Assembly: GCA_029202405.1 (NCBI GenBank)
Contig: CP119312.1
Coordinates: 2,299,001 to 2,363,000, forward strand
Direction of reading: 5' to 3'
Origin: Candidatus Devosia phytovorans
GTDB lineage: Bacteria; Pseudomonadota; Alphaproteobacteria; Rhizobiales; Devosiaceae
DNA: 64,000 nucleotides
Position 1 is the first letter of the stretch. Every line of letters starts with the position of its first letter. Below are positions 24,885 to 32,705 of this stretch, one piece after another. Position numbers and translations under genes: made by a program. The notes under the pieces were generated by a model. It worked only from the letters and a program-made list of their open reading frames with translations, was not told the DNA's origin and made no database searches.

Positions 24885-26444
24885 CTAGCTGACTGGCCCC
24901 AAAGCGAAAAACTCGTCCAACTCCATAATCGCTGAGTGAGAAATTAGTTCGTTCATGAGTTCGTCCGATGCCAGAGCATCTTCGACGGCCTCGACCTCTG
25001 CCGATAAAGGCCGATCCTGACGATATGTGTCAGCATGGCGGCGCACCAGCGAATAGATGATGCCAGGGACATTGCCGGGCGTATCGCCGGAGATGTCCAT
25101 GGCCTGGGCCGAGAGCATGGCCTCGATGGCGGCGAGGCGGCGCAGGGCCAGGACCTGGCGTTCGAGGCGTTCCACGACCAGCGGCAGAAAGGTCGCCTCG
25201 TCCTCGATGCCGCCGGCCACGACCATGGAATTGGCCGAGATGGGATTGGTCATGGTGAGGACGCGGGCAAACAGTTCGCCGGCCAGCTTGATGACTGGGC
25301 CAAAGCCGGTGGCGATGCAGCCCGGCATGACGAGATTGACCGGCAGGTCGCGGCGCTGGCCATTGCCGAGCAGCACGCAGCGATTGAAACTGTTGCGGGC
25401 GATATGGGCGAGGCCGAGCTGGGCGGTCTGCAGGAAGACGGTTACGTCGAGCGGCAGCGAGCCGCCGGAGGTCAGGACCTGGCCGCCGGCGACCACCGGA
25501 TTGTCGTCGGTGCGGCCGGTGGCGGCCATCAGCGTCTTGCCGGCGGCAACCAGCGTCTCGAAGCCGGTGGCAAAGACCTGGCTCATCATGCGCAGCGAGA
25601 GCGGATCCTGGATATGGGTGGCGTCGGGCCAGTCCCAGCCCTTGGCGTTGAAATAGAGCCAGGCGCCGATCCCCGCCTCACGCTCGGTGCCGACATGGGC
25701 CACGGCCTTCCACGGATCGCGCGAGGCGCCGAGCGCTCCGGCGGTGGTGAGGCCGGTAGCCAGCATGACGCGGGTGACGGCAGCAGCGTCGCGGATGGCC
25801 TTCGCCGCGGCGGCATAGCCGACGGCATTGGTGGAAATGGAGGCAAGGCTATCGCGCGGGGCGAGGCGGACGGGCTTCAGCCCGGCGGCATTGAGGGCCT
25901 CCTCAGCCGGCTGGCGGCGACCGTCGAACATCGCCTCCCCTGCCCCGGTCAGTACGGCGCCGATCTGGCCCATCAGGCCAATGTCGGCGCAGCCGATGGA
26001 GCCGGTGCGGCGGACGACGGGAACGACGTCGGTCGAGAGCAGCGCCAGGAAGGCATCGACGAGGCCCGTCGTACAGCCGACGCGGCCGGTCAGCGCCATG
26101 TTGACGCGGATCGCCATGGCGGTGCGGATGATGTCGCTTGAGAACGCATCGCCGGTGCCGAAGTGATGCGCGCGGACGAGGCCCATGTTGAAGGCATCGA
26201 GCTGGTCATCGGTCCACTCGACATCCTTCATGGCGCCGACGCCGGTGGTCGAGCCGTAGACGGGCTGGCCATTGGCAATGGCGGTCTCGACGACCTCGCG
26301 CGCATTGGCGACGCGCTCCATGGCGTCAGCATCGGCCACGAGGCGCACCTTGCGGGCGCCGATGCGGGCAATATCGGAAAAGCTCAAGGGTTTACCGTTG
26401 AGCGTGATGGGCGTGGAATGGAGGGCCGAAGGACGTTCGTTCAT
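24885..26444 (-). CDS. Histidine ammonia-lyase family protein without MIO triad, probable ergothionase
   Basis: A 519-residue member of the aromatic amino acid lyase superfamily. Tyr63 in VYGSTTGVG matches the catalytic tyrosine region of HAL (VYGVNTGFG), and QDPLSLRMMSQV matches QDPYSLRCxPQV. The Ala-Ser-Gly triad that cyclises to the MIO cofactor is absent: GSVGASGDL reads GSIGCADIG, giving Cys152-Ala153-Asp154. A normal deaminating HAL needs MIO, so it is unlikely to be histidine ammonia-lyase. Ergothionase, which releases trimethylamine from ergothioneine to give thiourocanate, is a HAL homologue using acid-base catalysis. The downstream genes supply every later step. The ribosome site is weak. 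Standard pipelines would call it HutH or aromatic amino acid lyase. Confidence 0.85.
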   Translation of the reverse strand: MNERPSALHSTPITLNGKPLSFSDIARIGARKVRLVADADAMERVANAREVVETAIANGQPVYGSTTGVGAMKDVEWTDDQLDAFNMGLVRAHHFGTGDAFSSDIIRTAMAIRVNMALTGRVGCTTGLVDAFLALLSTDVVPVVRRTGSIGCADIGLMGQIGAVLTGAGEAMFDGRRQPAEEALNAAGLKPVRLAPRDSLASISTNAVGYAAAAKAIRDAAAVTRVMLATGLTTAGALGASRDPWKAVAHVGTEREAGIGAWLYFNAKGWDWPDATHIQDPLSLRMMSQVFATGFETLVAAGKTLMAATGRTDDNPVVAGGQVLTSGGSLPLDVTVFLQTAQLGLAHIARNSFNRCVLLGNGQRRDLPVNLVMPGCIATGFGPVIKLAGELFARVLTMTNPISANSMVVAGGIEDEATFLPLVVERLERQVLALRRLAAIEAMLSAQAMDISGDTPGNVPGIIYSLVRRHADTYRQDRPLSAEVEAVEDALASDELMNELISHSAIMELDEFFALGPVS

Positions 26445-26480
26445 GGCGGTGAACGTATGTGATCACGGGGGAAATGCATA

Positions 26481-26612
26481 GTGCCACGCCCCCGTGGTTC
26501 GAGGCTCGCGAAGGCTCGCACCTCACCATGAGGGCTACTGGGAGTGCGATGAACCAACAGCCCTCATGGTGAGGTGCTTTGCGCAGCAAAGCCTCGAACC
26601 ACGAGGGCGTGC
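26481..26612. repeat. Family B inverted-pair repeat, copy 4
   Basis: Left half CACGCCCCCGTGGTTCGAGG with CACCTCACCATGAGGGCTAC; right half AGCCCTCATGGTGAGG with CCTCGAACCACGAGGGCGTG. It fills the gap between rhaU and the ergothionase-like gene on the same strand, marking the boundary between the rhamnose and catabolic operons. Confidence 0.85.
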
Positions 26613-26620
26613 CCCGATGC

Positions 26621-26953
26621 CTATTTCATCCAGAACAGCGGCACGAGATCGGTGGAATCCGGCACGTTGTTTTCGTCCGTTGCCATGATGTCGGCCATGT
26701 GTTTCCACCAGCGCTGGTTGACTTCGGTCCCGGGCAGGTCGGACATGGTGTGATCGACCCGGCGCCAGAGGACGCCGAAGAGGGTGTTGGTCTCTTCGTC
26801 GAGGTGGATGGAATAATCCTTTACGCCGGCATCGTGCAGCGCATCGACCAGGTCGGGGAAAATCTCGTCATGGCGCTTCTTGTATTCCGCCGCCATGCCG
26901 GGATTGAGCTTCATCTTGAAGGCGTGCTTTTCCCAGCCATTGTCCTCGATCAT
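26621..26953 (-). CDS. rhaM: L-rhamnose mutarotase RhaU/RhaM
   Basis: A 110-residue dimeric alpha-beta barrel protein that interconverts alpha and beta L-rhamnose. [42 protein letters not shown] and the tryptophan-rich [12 protein letters not shown] are family signatures, with the active-site His in KKRHDEI. The gene overlaps rhaQ by four bases and is last in rhaSTPQU, as in Rhizobium leguminosarum, where the name is rhaU. The kinase gene rhaK, which follows in Rhizobium, is not found. Confidence 0.9.
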   Translation of the reverse strand: MIEDNGWEKHAFKMKLNPGMAAEYKKRHDEIFPDLVDALHDAGVKDYSIHLDEETNTLFGVLWRRVDHTMSDLPGTEVNQRWWKHMADIMATDENNVPDSTDLVPLFWMK

Positions 26954-27948
26954 GCGCGGCGCTCCTTGATCATCTTCCAGAGGATGGGCAGGGCGATGAC
27001 GACGATCAGCAGCGAGCCGGTGAAGATGGTCATGACGATCCCCGGCACGTTGAGGAGGCCAAGGCCGAAGGTCACGAGGCCAACGATCAGCGCTGCAAGG
27101 ACCACGCCGATGATCGAGCCGGCCCCGCCCAGGATGGAGACGCCGCCGAGCACGACCATGGTGATGGCTTCGAGCTCAAAACCCTGGGCAATCGAGGGGC
27201 GGGTCGAGCCGAGGCGTGCGGTCAAGAGGACCGCGGCGATGCCGCTCATCAGGCCGGTCAGGCAGAAGAGCACGAACTTGATGCGGTCGACGCGGACGCC
27301 GGAGAATTGGGCGGCGACGTCATTGTTGCCGATGGCGAAGATGCGGCGGCCGAAATTGGTGCGATGCAACACGACCCAGTAGATCACGGCGGCGACGGCA
27401 AACAGCACCAGTTCGAAGGAAATGACCCAGGTGACATAGCCCTGGCCGAACCAGGTGAAGCTGGCGGGGTAGCCGTTAAAGCTCTGGTCGCCGAGGACGA
27501 TATAGGCAATGCCGCGGAAAAGGCTCATCGTGCCGATGGTGACGACGATGGAGGGGAGCTTCAGCCCCGTCACGAGGAAGCCGTTGAAGGCGCCGCAGAG
27601 GATACCGACGCCGATGCCGATGGCAACGAGCATGGGTGTGTCGGCGCCATATTGCAGGGCCAAGCCCATCATGGTGGAGGCCAGCGCGATGATCGAGGCG
27701 ACCGAGAGGTCGATCTCGCCGGAGATGATCAGCAGCGCCATGGCCAATGCGATCAGCGCCTTCTCGGTGAAGTTGAACGTCATGTCGCTCAGGCTCCACT
27801 CATTGAGGAAGTAGGGCGAGCTCATGGCGTTGAGGATGAAGATGGCCAGGGCCACGAGAACCAGCAGGCTCTCCCAGCTCAGCACGGCGGATTTGAGCGG
27901 ATTGTCGAGCCGGTTGGGCAGGCTGCGGTGCAGGGAAGTGTCGGTCAT
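26950..27948 (-). CDS. rhaQ: Rhamnose ABC transporter permease RhaQ
   Basis: A 332-residue sugar permease of the RbsC/AraH class with 8-10 hydrophobic spans. [19 protein letters not shown] and [24 protein letters not shown] are the family motifs. It overlaps rhaP upstream and rhaU downstream by four bases each. It forms the membrane channel with RhaP for rhamnose uptake. Confidence 0.9.
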   Translation of the reverse strand: MTDTSLHRSLPNRLDNPLKSAVLSWESLLVLVALAIFILNAMSSPYFLNEWSLSDMTFNFTEKALIALAMALLIISGEIDLSVASIIALASTMMGLALQYGADTPMLVAIGIGVGILCGAFNGFLVTGLKLPSIVVTIGTMSLFRGIAYIVLGDQSFNGYPASFTWFGQGYVTWVISFELVLFAVAAVIYWVVLHRTNFGRRIFAIGNNDVAAQFSGVRVDRIKFVLFCLTGLMSGIAAVLLTARLGSTRPSIAQGFELEAITMVVLGGVSILGGAGSIIGVVLAALIVGLVTFGLGLLNVPGIVMTIFTGSLLIVVIALPILWKMIKERRA

Positions 27949-28922
27949 GCGGCAGCTGCCTTCTTGAGAATGATGCGGCCCTTGCGGCGTTCGCCACGGG
28001 CATTGAGCACGACGGCGAGCAGGATGGCGGTGCCGGAAATGGCCATCTGCCAGAAGGGCGAGATGCCGATGACCGGCAGGGCATTGTTGATGATGCCGAG
28101 GAAGAGCGCGCCGAGCAGCACGCCGGCCACGGTGCCGATGCCGCCGGCAATGGAGACGCCGCCGATGACGCAGGCGGCGATGATGGTCAGCTCATAGCCG
28201 CGCGCCACTTCGGTCGAGGCGATGACGTAGCGCGAGATGTAGAGATAGCCGGCAAGGCCAGCGACGGCGCCAGCGATGACGAAGGCCCAGAACTTGGTGC
28301 GGCCGACATTGATGCCGGTATAGACGGCGGCGGTCGGATTGACGCCGATGGCATAGATGGCGCGGCCAAGCGCGGTACGGGTCATGGTCAGCCAGAAGAT
28401 CAGCGCGGTGACAATGGCGATCCAGCTCATGACCGGCAGGCCAAGGAAGATGGTGCGCTGCAGGGCGATGAAATCGGGGCTCATCTGCGAGGCATTGACC
28501 CAGGCGCCGCCGGAAATGACGAAGGTCAGGCCGCGATAGATGGTCAGCGTGCCCAGGGTCACGACGATGGGCGGAATGTTGAGCAGCCAGACCAGGCCGC
28601 CGTTGAAGGCGCCAAGCGCCGCGCCAATGAGCACCGAGGCGACCATGATCAGCGGGATCGGCACGCCGGGGAAAGCGGCATTGAGCATGGCAACGATCAT
28701 GCCGGTCAACGCCAGATTGGCGGCCATGGAGAGGTCGATCGAGCGCGTCAGAATGACCACCATCTGGCCCAGCGCCAGCATGATCAGGATGGACGTGTCA
28801 TCGAAAATGGCCATCAGATTGCCGGGCTGGGCAAAGCGCGGGAAGCGCAGGGTCACGAGGACCAGCACAGCCAGGATGGCGAGAAACAGGAAGATCTCGC
28901 GATGTTTCAGAAGGCGATTCAT
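27945..28922 (-). CDS. rhaP: Rhamnose ABC transporter permease RhaP
   Basis: A 325-residue paralogue of RhaQ. RSIDLSMAANLALTGMIVAML and CVIGGVSIAGGIGTVAGVLLGALFLG mark the sugar-permease fold, and the tail ends with basic residues ([14 protein letters not shown]). Its start overlaps the rhaT stop by four bases, giving direct coupling. Heterodimeric RhaP/RhaQ is the arrangement known in rhizobia. Confidence 0.9.
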   Translation of the reverse strand: MNRLLKHREIFLFLAILAVLVLVTLRFPRFAQPGNLMAIFDDTSILIMLALGQMVVILTRSIDLSMAANLALTGMIVAMLNAAFPGVPIPLIMVASVLIGAALGAFNGGLVWLLNIPPIVVTLGTLTIYRGLTFVISGGAWVNASQMSPDFIALQRTIFLGLPVMSWIAIVTALIFWLTMTRTALGRAIYAIGVNPTAAVYTGINVGRTKFWAFVIAGAVAGLAGYLYISRYVIASTEVARGYELTIIAACVIGGVSIAGGIGTVAGVLLGALFLGIINNALPVIGISPFWQMAISGTAILLAVVLNARGERRKGRIILKKAAAA

Positions 28923-30424
28923 GCTGCCTGCTCCTCGGCAATACCGGCAGCCAGGCGTACCAGCGTCTCGGGCTTGAGGCCCTTGTTTTCAAGCGTGTCG
29001 ATGACAAGGCCCTCGCGCATGACAACGATGCGGTCGCTCATGCCCAGGACTTCGGGAAGTTCGGACGAGACCATGATGACCGACAGGCCCTGCGCCACCA
29101 GTTCGGCCATGAAGCCATGCACGGCGGCCTTGGAGCCGATGTCGATGCCCTTGGTCGGCTCGTCGAGGATGATGACCTTGGGCAGGGTGGCGAGCCATTT
29201 GGCGATCACCACCTTCTGCTGATTGCCACCCGACAGGGTCGAGACATTCTGGCTGAGCGAAGAGGCGCGCAGGTCGAGGCGTTCGGTATAGGTGCGGGCG
29301 AGGTCGAATTCCTCGGCCATGCGCAGGAAGCCGGACTTGCTGGTCTTGCCGAGCGAAGGCAGCGAGACATTCATGAAGATGGGTTCGCCAGTGATGACAC
29401 CCTGCTTGCCGCGTTCCTCGGGCACGTAAACGATACCGGCCTCCACCGCGTCGGCAGCCGATTTTGGTGCAATGGTCTTGCCTTCGAGGACGAGCGAACC
29501 GGCGGAGGGCTGGGTCATGCCGAAAACGGCCTGCATGACTTCGGAGCGCCCTGCCCCGACCAGGCCATAAAAGCCCAGGATTTCGCCCTTGCGGACCGCA
29601 AAGCTCACATCATGGAATTCGGTGGGATGGCTGAGGCCCTTGGCCTCCAGCACCACTTCGCCGATGGCGGTGCTGCGCTCGGGGAAGACCTGGTCGACGG
29701 GACGGCCGACCATGAGCTGAACGATCTGACTCTGGCTGGTTTCCTTGATCAGCCCCTTGCCGACCTGTTCGCCGTCGCGGAAGACGGTGAAGCGATCGGC
29801 GATGCGGTAGATCTCATCGAACTTGTGGCTGATGAAGAGGATGGCCTTGCCGTCCTGCTTGAGCAGTTCGATCAGCACATAGAGCTCTTCGATTTCCTTC
29901 TGGCTCAACGCGGCGGTCGGCTCATCCATGATGACGACGCGCGCGTCGATGGAGAGCGCCCGGGCCACGGCCACGAGGTGCTTTTTGGCAATGCCCAGTT
30001 CCTTGAGCTTGATCGAGGCGTCGACACCGGCGGCCATGGAATCGAGCGTCTTCTGTGCTTCGCTGCGGGTCTTTTTCCAGTCGATCATGCCGAAACGGTT
30101 GGTCGGCATGTGACCGAGATAAATGTTTTCGGCCACGGTCAGCTCGTCGAAGAGCACGGTTTCCTGATGGATGGCGGTGATGCCGACAGCCGATGCGGAA
30201 TGAGCGGTGGGAAGAGCGACGAGTTGGCCGCCGACGCGGATCTCGCCTTCGTCGGGCTGATAGATGCCGGTCAGAGTCTTGACCAGGGTGGACTTGCCGG
30301 CCCCGTTTTCCCCGATCAGGGCGGTGACTTCACCGGCATAGAGTTCGAGCGACACGCCATTGAGCGCACGCACGCCGGGAAAGCTCTTGGATATGCCCGA
30401 AAGGGTGAGGATGGGGTCGGTCAT
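28919..30424 (-). CDS. rhaT: Rhamnose ABC transporter ATP-binding protein RhaT
   Basis: A 501-residue double ATPase of the sugar (RbsA/MglA) class. The first half has GENGAGKSTLVKTLTG and a degenerate signature ahead of VVIMDEPTAALS; the second half has a replaced Walker A (GLVGAGRSEVMQAVFG), signature LSGGNQQKVVIAKWLA and IILDEPTKGIDIG. Both patterns are normal for this class. The ATG at 30424 (MTDPILTLSGISKSF) fits the family; the longer frame starts inside a repeat. Confidence 0.92.
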   Translation of the reverse strand: MTDPILTLSGISKSFPGVRALNGVSLELYAGEVTALIGENGAGKSTLVKTLTGIYQPDEGEIRVGGQLVALPTAHSASAVGITAIHQETVLFDELTVAENIYLGHMPTNRFGMIDWKKTRSEAQKTLDSMAAGVDASIKLKELGIAKKHLVAVARALSIDARVVIMDEPTAALSQKEIEELYVLIELLKQDGKAILFISHKFDEIYRIADRFTVFRDGEQVGKGLIKETSQSQIVQLMVGRPVDQVFPERSTAIGEVVLEAKGLSHPTEFHDVSFAVRKGEILGFYGLVGAGRSEVMQAVFGMTQPSAGSLVLEGKTIAPKSAADAVEAGIVYVPEERGKQGVITGEPIFMNVSLPSLGKTSKSGFLRMAEEFDLARTYTERLDLRASSLSQNVSTLSGGNQQKVVIAKWLATLPKVIILDEPTKGIDIGSKAAVHGFMAELVAQGLSVIMVSSELPEVLGMSDRIVVMREGLVIDTLENKGLKPETLVRLAAGIAEEQAA

Positions 30425-30461
30425 GCAGTGGGGCCTTTTGCTTTCAACTGCTGGTTCCACA

Positions 30462-30610
30462 CCCACGGTGTCACCCCGGCCTTGAGCCGGGGCCCATCCT
30501 GAGATCGCGCCACAGCCGCAAGGTCGTGGCGACTATCGAACCACCTTGCGGCAGGACTGAAATCTCGGGATGGGTCCCGGCTCAAGGCCGGGATGACATC
30601 GCGTATGTGG
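30462..30610. repeat. Family A palindromic repeat pair, copy 5
   Basis: Left half CGGTGTCACCCCGGCCTTGA, right half CTCAAGGCCGGGATGACATC, with CCGCAAGGTCGTGGC and CCACCTTGCGGCA inside. It lies between rhaS and rhaT, next to a second hairpin at 30651-30674. Confidence 0.85.
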
Positions 30611-30650
30611 AACCAGTGGTTGCATTCTTTCCCTCACGCAGGAGAGGGTC

Positions 30651-30674
30651 GGCCCGGCGCCGAAGCGCCGGGCC
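30651..30674 (-). terminator. Strong GC hairpin after rhaS (attenuator-like)
   Basis: A perfect 10-bp stem GGCCCGGCGC / GCGCCGGGCC closes on TTCG as read on the minus strand, 10 bases after the rhaS stop. No T-run follows, so it is more likely to stabilise the rhaS message or partly attenuate rhaTPQU than to terminate fully. Binding-protein genes often carry such a hairpin. Confidence 0.7.
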
Positions 30675-30683
30675 GGGTTTCGC

Positions 30684-31670
30684 TTAGTAAATCTTGGAAA
30701 ATTCTTCGATGTTGCTGGCGTCGAACTGGAACGGCACGGCCATGGCGGCGGCGTTGGTGTCGTCCAGGGTCACTTCGCCAACGCGGCCGATCGAGAAGGT
30801 CGCGCCGGGAGCGGCTTCTTCGCCCTTGACCAGGTCATTGGCGAGGAACACGGCCGAGTAGCCGAGATCGATCGGGTTCCACAGGGCCACGGCCTGCGAC
30901 GCACCATTGTCGATGAACTGCTTGAACTCGGACGGCAGGGCGAGGCCGGTGACGTTGATCTTGCCGATCAGGTTCTGATCGGTGACGACCTGGGCTGCAG
31001 CAACGACGCCGACGGTGGTCGGAGCGATGATGGCCTTGAGGTCGGGGTAGGACGAGATCAGGCCCTTGGCTTCGTTGGTCGACTTGACCGAGTCGTCATC
31101 GCCGTAAACGGTAGCGACGAGTTCGATATTGGCGAACTTCTCGGGCAGAGCGGCCTTGGCAGCTTCGATCCAGGCATTCTGGTTGGTCGCGGTGGAAGCG
31201 GCCGAGAGAATGGCAACCTGGCCGCCTTCAGGCAGGTAGTCAGCGGCCAGCTTGATGATGGTCTCGCCGATCAGCGCATTGTCCGACGGGTTGAGGTGGA
31301 TCTGGCGGCCTTCGGGGGCAACGCCGGAGTCGAAGGACACGACCTTGATGCCGCGCTGCATGGCGCGCTGCAGGACCGGGACCAGAGCGTCCGGGTCATT
31401 GGCCGAGATGGCGATGGCGTCGACCTGCTGAGCGATCAGCGAGTTGACGACTTCGATCTGGGCTTCGGCGGTGGCAGCGGTCGGGCCGGTATAGATGACT
31501 TCGACGTCACCGAGTTCGGCGGCAGCTTCCTGGGCGCCCTTGTTGGCGGCGTCGAAGAAGCCATTGCCGAGCGACTTGACGACGAGCGCGATGCGCGTCT
31601 GGGCATAGGCCGGCGCGGCGAGCAGCATGGCAACGGCTGTGGTGGCAGCCAGTACTTTCAAGAGTTTCAT
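30684..31670 (-). CDS. rhaS: Rhamnose ABC transporter substrate-binding protein RhaS
   Basis: A 328-residue periplasmic sugar-binding protein of the ribose/rhamnose class. The signal peptide MKLLKVLAATTAVAMLLAAPAYA is followed by the mature TRIALVVKSLGNGFFDAANKGAQEAA. VDAIAISANDPDALVPVLQRAMQRGIKVVSFDSG and LNPSDNALIGETIIKLAADYL are characteristic. GGGAGGGAT precedes the ATG. It is first in the transport operon and is set apart from rhaT by a hairpin and a repeat, probably so that more of it is made. Confidence 0.92.
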   Translation of the reverse strand: MKLLKVLAATTAVAMLLAAPAYAQTRIALVVKSLGNGFFDAANKGAQEAAAELGDVEVIYTGPTAATAEAQIEVVNSLIAQQVDAIAISANDPDALVPVLQRAMQRGIKVVSFDSGVAPEGRQIHLNPSDNALIGETIIKLAADYLPEGGQVAILSAASTATNQNAWIEAAKAALPEKFANIELVATVYGDDDSVKSTNEAKGLISSYPDLKAIIAPTTVGVVAAAQVVTDQNLIGKINVTGLALPSEFKQFIDNGASQAVALWNPIDLGYSAVFLANDLVKGEEAAPGATFSIGRVGEVTLDDTNAAAMAVPFQFDASNIEEFSKIY

Positions 31671-31712
31671 TGGATAATCCCTCCCTGGGACTTGGTGATC
31701 GAAAAGTCCATC

Positions 31713-32519
31713 TCAGGCGACCGTTGCTTGCTGGTCTGCCTGAGCATTCGAATCCGCCACGATGAGCCGCACGCCTGCCGTTTCCAGCATCTGACGGTCT
31801 TCGTCGCGGATACCGCTGTCGGTGATGACGGCGGCAATTCGGTCGAGCCCGCACAATATGAGGCTCGATCTGCCCGAAAACTTGGATGAGTCTGCCAGAA
31901 CAATCAGCTCGTCGGCCTGCCCGATCAGGGCCAGTTCGGACTGGACGACCATGGGATCGGCCTCCATCAATCCGTGCTGGCCGATGCCCTGGCAGCCGAT
32001 GAACATGCGCTTGGCATAAAAGTGGGATGCCACCACGCCACCGAAGGGCGAGAGGATGACATTTTGCTCGCGATAGACGGTGCCGCCGGGAATGACGACG
32101 GAATTGCGCGAGTTGTGGATGAGGAATTCGGCGATGGCGAAGCTGTTGGTGAAAACCGACAGGCGACGCCCGGTCAGGTGATGCACCATCTGGAAGGTGG
32201 TGGTGCCGCCATTGATGATGATCGGCTCGCCATCCTTGCAGAGTTCGGCGGCGGCGCGGGCGATTGACCGCTTCTGCGCGATGTTGATCGTTTCGTTGAC
32301 CGAAAAGGGGCGCCCCATCAGCGCGGTCTGCTCGGGCGGATTGACCGCCTCGGCCCCGCCCCGCACACGCCGTACCTCACCACGCACATGCAGCGCTGCA
32401 ATGTCGCGACGAATGGTGGCTTCAGACGAGCCCGTCACTTCGCACAGCTCGGCCACGGTTACCACCGGGCGCGTCTGCGCAGCAGCAATGATCACTCTCT
32501 GGCGTTCAGTTTCGTGCAA
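31713..32519 (-). CDS. rhaR: DeoR family regulator RhaR of the rhamnose operons
   Basis: A 268-residue DeoR-type repressor. The N-terminal helix-turn-helix (VTVAELCEVTGSSEATIRRDIAALHVRG) precedes a sugar-phosphate sensor domain with GGTTTFQMVHHL and DSSKFSGRSSL. It probably senses a rhamnose phosphate and controls both divergent units. The start is a TTG at 32519 preceded by CAGGGAG; no suitable ATG is near. It lies 43 bases before rhaS on the same strand and so is likely autoregulated with the transport genes. Confidence 0.88.
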   Translation of the reverse strand: MHETERQRVIIAAAQTRPVVTVAELCEVTGSSEATIRRDIAALHVRGEVRRVRGGAEAVNPPEQTALMGRPFSVNETINIAQKRSIARAAAELCKDGEPIIINGGTTTFQMVHHLTGRRLSVFTNSFAIAEFLIHNSRNSVVIPGGTVYREQNVILSPFGGVVASHFYAKRMFIGCQGIGQHGLMEADPMVVQSELALIGQADELIVLADSSKFSGRSSLILCGLDRIAAVITDSGIRDEDRQMLETAGVRLIVADSNAQADQQATVA

Positions 32520-32564
32520 GGCAGCTATCTCCCTGACGCATTCCTAATCGGGTATTTCAATCAG

Positions 32565-32648
32565 TGTCAATCATCAAACCGTCAACTTCAAAACATGTTA
32601 GCGGGATATGCGCGGTAATGACTGTTTGTGATTGACAGTGATGATTGA
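32565..32648. promoter_or_regulatory. Probable RhaR operator region between rhaR and rhaD
   Basis: TGTCAATCA at 32565-32573 is repeated as its exact reverse complement TGATTGACA at 32629-32637, with a further partial copy TGATTGA at 32642-32648. The copies lie in the 186-bp divergent region between the rhaR and rhaD starts. Repeated half-sites this close to a DeoR gene suggest its operator, possibly with looping. Confidence 0.5.
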
Positions 32649-32705
32649 TCGTGGCCATGTCCGGCCCAATCCGCGACCACCAATACCCAATGGGAGGAGT
32701 CTATC

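Noticed and set aside
14971..26444. Ordinary histidine utilisation (hut) operon
   Set aside because: The lyase lacks the MIO triad, the urocanase substrate blocks are changed, hutI/hutG/hutF/hutC are missing, and a DUF917, hydantoinase and carbamoylase are present instead.
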